A stretch of 64,000 nt of DNA from the NCBI RefSeq assembly GCF_026162425.1, contig NZ_JAOBQJ010000001.1, positions 744,001 through 808,000 of the forward strand, in the 5' to 3' direction. Both the position numbers and the translations under genes were made by a program. The DNA comes from Flexivirga meconopsidis (GTDB lineage: Bacteria; Actinomycetota; Actinomycetes; Actinomycetales; Dermatophilaceae). The notes below the pieces were generated by a model. That model had not been told where the DNA came from. It did no database searches and saw only the letters and a list, made by a program, of their open reading frames with translations. Shown here piece by piece: positions 60,674 through 64,000 of the stretch. The first letter of the stretch is position 1. Every line of letters starts with the position of its first letter.

Positions 60674-62344
60674 TCAGCTCCGGATCGCCGCGGCGAAGAT
60701 CTTCGGCACATCGGCCTCGGACGTCACCGGCACGGCCTTGCCGTGCCCGGCGGCCGCGATCTTCGACAGTTCGGCGCCGTTCTCCTTGGGGCTGGTGAGC
60801 AGCAGGGTGAGCTGGACGGGTTTGTCCGGGTTGTACCGCCGCGCGACATAGGCGGCAGTCTCGTCGACGGTGAGCGAGTTGAAGTTGTCCTCGTCGGCGC
60901 CGTCACTCAACACCAGGACCTGGTTGGTCATCCCCGGGGTGTAATTCTTCACCGCGTAGTCGTAGGCGCGCTCGATCGCCAGGTAGAGCGGCGTGCCACC
61001 CACTGCTGACTGGCGTTGGGTCTGCTCGATGACACTCTCGGCGTGCCGTTTGCCGTCGATCAGCTTGTCGTTCTCGGCGAGCGGCGCCTCGTCATACACC
61101 TCGTCCTTGCCGCCGCGGCTGGCGAAGAACCAGACGCTCGACACCGATTTGGGTGAGGCGACGGTGTAGGACAGGCCGGTCAGCTGTTTGAGGAGGGCGA
61201 TCTTGCTCTGGCCGGTGGTGCCGAAGGTGTTGTTCATCGAGCCGGACAGGTCGAGCACCGCCAGGATCGAGTTGCGCCGTTGGGCGGTTGCGAAGCCGGT
61301 GCGTGCGGCGGCCAGTTGTGCATCCGAAAAGAATTGTGGCGCAGTGAGTTTCAGCGCTGTGGGGGAGTCCGGCGCTTCGCCTTTCGGGCCGCGGAAGCCG
61401 GCGGCCTTGAGCGCCTCGCGACCGTCGGCGGAACGCAGGTCGCGCAGCACCATGCCGGCCGCCTGCCGATTCTTCGCCTGCGGCGCCACGGCTGCATTGA
61501 CCGGCAGAGCAGCGACTCCGCCGAGCAGTGGGATCGGGAAGAAGGACAGCGCGCCACGCGTCGCGTTGTGCGCCATCACAGCCTGCTCGGTCGTCAGGAC
61601 CCCCGAGGTCTTCGCCGCGAAGGCGTCGACGCTGGACGCGTCGAGGGTCGCGTCGGCCGCTGCCGTGGTCGGCACTGGGTTCATCGCCTGACCGGCGTGC
61701 AGCACCGCGAGTTCGGCATCAGTGGGCTGCAGCAGGTTCGGCTCCGCGGTGATCGGGCCGCCGTTGACCATCGTCGTCAGTGCTCCGTAGGCCACCGCAC
61801 CGAGCGGATTCGACTTCGGGTCCGGAACGGTCAGCGTGAATCTGCCCCAGGCCGGTTTGCCCTCGCTCGCCCAGGTCTTCTTGCCATTCATCCAGGCTTG
61901 CAGGTTCTGCGGGGTCGGCGTGCCGGCCACTTGCGCCATCGCCGGTGGCATCGCGAGCACGACCGGCGTGGTTGCCACCTGTGCCGGACCTGACGTCGTG
62001 CCCGTGGTGAGCAGGACATCGGCCTCGGACTCCGAGCTCGCCGCCACCAGGTGGTATGACGAATTACCCATCCGGGCAGCGAGTTTGGTGACCATGGGGT
62101 CGTCCGGGGTGCCGGTCCACACTGCCACGATCGGCGTCCCGCCCGCGCTCGACGAGCCGGCCGACGGCGACGAGCGGCTCGGCCGCGTGCCCGCGTCTCC
62201 GGCCGTCGTGGACCCGTCGTCCCAGGGCCGGGTCACGAGCAGCCCCACCGCCACCAAGGCGATGACGCACGCTGCGGCGAGCAGCGCTTTGGCGGGCGCC
62301 GACAGGCTGCGCCGAGCGCGATGACGACCGTGACTGGGAGACAT
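60674..62344 (-). CDS. Membrane-anchored substrate-binding-like protein with C-terminal VWA domain
   Basis: A 556-residue protein with one N-terminal membrane anchor (about 18-38, LLAAACVIALVAVGLLV), a Ser/Gly-rich linker, then a large region that resembles an extracytoplasmic solute-binding protein (about 70-345), and a von Willebrand factor A domain (about 355-556). The metal-ion-dependent adhesion site is complete at DLSGSMN (365-371) with a threonine in VGGTPLYLA and the aspartate in LVLSDGADEDN. Substrate-binding plus VWA proteins are common in Actinobacteria but their role is not established. The 169-bp upstream gap toward the MBL gene start holds nothing clear. Confidence 0.8.
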   Translation of the reverse strand: MSPSHGRHRARRSLSAPAKALLAAACVIALVAVGLLVTRPWDDGSTTAGDAGTRPSRSSPSAGSSSAGGTPIVAVWTGTPDDPMVTKLAARMGNSSYHLVAASSESEADVLLTTGTTSGPAQVATTPVVLAMPPAMAQVAGTPTPQNLQAWMNGKKTWASEGKPAWGRFTLTVPDPKSNPLGAVAYGALTTMVNGGPITAEPNLLQPTDAELAVLHAGQAMNPVPTTAAADATLDASSVDAFAAKTSGVLTTEQAVMAHNATRGALSFFPIPLLGGVAALPVNAAVAPQAKNRQAAGMVLRDLRSADGREALKAAGFRGPKGEAPDSPTALKLTAPQFFSDAQLAAARTGFATAQRRNSILAVLDLSGSMNNTFGTTGQSKIALLKQLTGLSYTVASPKSVSSVWFFASRGGKDEVYDEAPLAENDKLIDGKRHAESVIEQTQRQSAVGGTPLYLAIERAYDYAVKNYTPGMTNQVLVLSDGADEDNFNSLTVDETAAYVARRYNPDKPVQLTLLLTSPKENGAELSKIAAAGHGKAVPVTSEADVPKIFAAAIRS

Positions 62345-62446
62345 CCTCCACCTCCACCTCCGCCTGCGGAACGACCAGTGTTTGGCTGGTCAGGTGTCAA
62401 CCTAGGTCAGGTCGGGCCGGCGAGCGCGCGGATTCGGCAGAAACGA

Positions 62447-64000
62447 TCAGGTGGCGGGCTGGGCGTCATTCAGGTCGTCGGCGTCGATGATGCGGTAGGC
62501 GTATCCCTGCTCGGCGAGGAAACGCTGTCGGTGGGCGGCGAACTCGGCGTCGACCGTGTCGCGGGTGACCACCGTGTAGAAGTGCGCGGCGCGACCGTCG
62601 CCCTTCGGGCGCAGCACCCGGCCGAGGCGCTGCGCCTCCTCCTGGCGGGAGCCGAAGGTGCCGGACACCTGGATCGCGACGCTGGCCTCCGGCAGGTCGA
62701 TCGAGAAGTTGGCCACCTTGCTGACGACCAGCGTGCTGATCTCACCGTCGCGGAACTGCTGAAAAAGCTTCTGCCGCTGAGCGACTCGCGTTTCGCCGGT
62801 GATCAGCTCCGCTCCCAGCCGGTCGGAGAGCGTCTCCAGCTGGTCGAGGTACTGGCCGATGACGAGGGTGGGCTCGCCCCGGTGCCGGTCGACGAGTTGC
62901 TCCACGACCGAGTCCTTCACGGTCGCGCTGGACGCGAAGCGGTAGCGGTCGTCGGGCTCGGTGGTGGCGTAGGCCATCCGGTCGCTGTCGTCGAGGGTCA
63001 CCCGCACCTCGACGCAATCGGCGGGCGCGATGTAGCCCTGCTGCTCGATGTCCTTCCAGGGCGCGTCGTAGCGCTTGGGGCCGATGAGCGAGAAGACGTC
63101 GGACTCGCGGCCGTCCTCCCGCACCAGGGTCGCGGTCAGGCCGAGTCGGCGCCGGGCCTGCAGGTCGGCCGTCATCCGGAAGATCGGCGCGGGCAGGAGG
63201 TGCACCTCGTCATACAGGATGAGGCCCCAGTCGCGGGCATCGAGCAGTTCGAGGTGGGGAAAGACGCCCTTCCGCTTGTGCGTCAGCACTTGGTAGGTGG
63301 CGATGGTGACCGGCCGGATCTCCTTGCGGGCGCCGGAGTATTCGCCGATCTCGTCCTCGGTGAGGCTCGTGCGGGCGAGCAACTCGTCGCGCCATTGCCG
63401 GGCCGAGACGGTGTTGGTGACGAGGATCAGCGTGGTCGCCTGGGCCTGTGCCATCGCGCCCGCGCCGACCAGAGTCTTGCCGGCGCCGCAGGGCAGGACG
63501 ACCACGCCGGAGCCGCCGTGCCAGAAGCCGTCGACCGCCTGCTGCTGGTAGGGCCGCAACGACCAGCCGTCCTGCTGCAACGAGATGGGGTGCGCCTCAC
63601 CGTCGACGTAACCGGCCTCGTCCTCGGCCGGCCAGCCGACCTTGATCAGCTGTTGTTTGATCGCGCCGCGCTCCGACGGGTGCACCAACACCGAGGAGTC
63701 GCTGACCTTCTCGCCGACCATTGGCGCAATCTTCTTGTGTCGCAGCACTTCGGTGAGCACGGCCTGGTCGGTCGAGGTCAGGATGAGTCGACCGTCGTCG
63801 TCCTTGGTCAGCCGCAGCCGGCCATAGCGGTCCATCGTCTCGGCGACGTCGATCAGCAGCGCGTTCGGCACCGGGTAGCGGCTGTAGCGGATCAGCGCGT
63901 CGACGACCTGCTCGGCGTCGTGCCCGGCCGCGCGGGCGTTCCACAACCCGAGCGGTGTCACCCGGTAGGTGTGCATGTGCTCGGGTGCCCGCTCCAGCTC
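62447..64000 (-). CDS. DNA repair helicase XPB (partial)
   Basis: The gene enters from the right edge; 517 codons plus the stop are visible and the first roughly 30-35 residues are outside. It is a bacterial XPB/ERCC3-like SF2 helicase, known from mycobacteria (Rv0861c): N-terminal damage-recognition region, Walker A PCGAGKT, DEVH box (LYDEVHLLPAP), the RED motif (ATLVREDGRE), and C-terminal motif GSRQEEAQRLGRVLRPKGDGRA. It unwinds DNA 3'-5' in repair; no XPD partner is present. The frame remains open through base 64000, with the sequence before the internal Met matching the mycobacterial protein, so that Met is not the start. Confidence 0.94.
   Translation of the reverse strand, partial: ELERAPEHMHTYRVTPLGLWNARAAGHDAEQVVDALIRYSRYPVPNALLIDVAETMDRYGRLRLTKDDDGRLILTSTDQAVLTEVLRHKKIAPMVGEKVSDSSVLVHPSERGAIKQQLIKVGWPAEDEAGYVDGEAHPISLQQDGWSLRPYQQQAVDGFWHGGSGVVVLPCGAGKTLVGAGAMAQAQATTLILVTNTVSARQWRDELLARTSLTEDEIGEYSGARKEIRPVTIATYQVLTHKRKGVFPHLELLDARDWGLILYDEVHLLPAPIFRMTADLQARRRLGLTATLVREDGRESDVFSLIGPKRYDAPWKDIEQQGYIAPADCVEVRVTLDDSDRMAYATTEPDDRYRFASSATVKDSVVEQLVDRHRGEPTLVIGQYLDQLETLSDRLGAELITGETRVAQRQKLFQQFRDGEISTLVVSKVANFSIDLPEASVAIQVSGTFGSRQEEAQRLGRVLRPKGDGRAAHFYTVVTRDTVDAEFAAHRQRFLAEQGYAYRIIDADDLNDAQPAT

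Noticed and set aside
63976-64000. XPB starting at the internal ATG at 63976
   Set aside because: The frame continues to the window edge, and the residues before that Met fit the N-terminal part of mycobacterial XPB.
1-64000. tRNA, rRNA or riboswitch genes in the gaps
   Set aside because: I checked the larger gaps for a T-loop GTTCRANNC with matching acceptor arms, and for known leader motifs upstream of the purine permease and hem genes, and saw none.

Overview
The window is a high-GC, densely packed piece of an actinobacterial chromosome. GTG starts are common, many genes overlap by 4 nt (ATGA/GTGA), and the gene set is characteristically actinobacterial: the 32-residue ribosomal protein bS22, bacterial XPB helicase, an HTH_17 protein after proC, a CobA-HemD fusion, and DUF3027, DUF2530 and DUF4229 proteins. 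Gene order over long stretches matches what I recall from Mycobacterium tuberculosis (Rv0496-Rv0512, and the hemL-ccs-men order). Composition and gene content suggest a Micrococcales-type organism, perhaps Dermacoccaceae or Intrasporangiaceae, but this is not proven. I see no phage, insertion sequence, CRISPR array, tRNA or rRNA.

Layout. 1-3.1 kb: a truncated MFS transporter and a three-gene ABC-2 exporter, both on the minus strand. 3.1-7.2 kb: gluconokinase, then the DNA-integrity genes mutY and disA (c-di-AMP synthesis) divergent from radA. 7.2-15.4 kb: a methyltransferase and a cysteine-rich protein, Ppx/GppA, a sugar isomerase, an AhpD-like protein divergent from a MarR regulator, proline dehydrogenase with proC, a GNAT and an AcuC-type deacetylase. 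15.4-20.1 kb: a seven-copy 51-bp tandem repeat, an MFS/MerR pair, and a polyhydroxyalkanoate depolymerase/synthase pair. 20.3-29.4 kb: BldC-like HTH protein, bS22, epimerase, acyltransferase, glutaredoxin, then rex-hemA-hemC-cobA/hemD-hemB behind a good Rex operator. 29.6-33.7 kb: a secreted copper-radical oxidase with lectin domains and a YceI/MarR pair. 33.7-41.5 kb: hemL, a histidine phosphatase, the system II cytochrome c maturation set (TlpA/ResA-like, CcdA, ResB, CcsB), DUF4229 and an HtrA-type protease. 41.5-47.2 kb: menA, menE, menC and menB of menaquinone synthesis, interleaved with an SDR and a HisN-like phosphatase. 47.3-53.8 kb: TetR, MarR/ABC multidrug exporter, a membrane protein, a glycosyltransferase-like protein, HAD, cold-shock protein and DUF3027. 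53.9-64 kb: zwf, DUF2530, purine permease, a two-component system, a second repeat/hairpin region, a Tat-exported metallo-beta-lactamase-fold protein, a VWA protein and XPB (cut by the window end).

How the genes fit together. Much of the centre builds the respiratory chain: 5-aminolevulinate synthesis (hemA, hemL), the heme trunk pathway, heme attachment to cytochrome c (ccs genes) and menaquinone (men genes). The NADH/NAD+-responsive repressor Rex heads the heme operon. Regulator/target pairs share divergent promoters carrying visible palindromic operators. A recurring signal is a TANNNT-like hexamer 6-7 nt before the start codon with no Shine-Dalgarno, which suggests widespread leaderless transcription.
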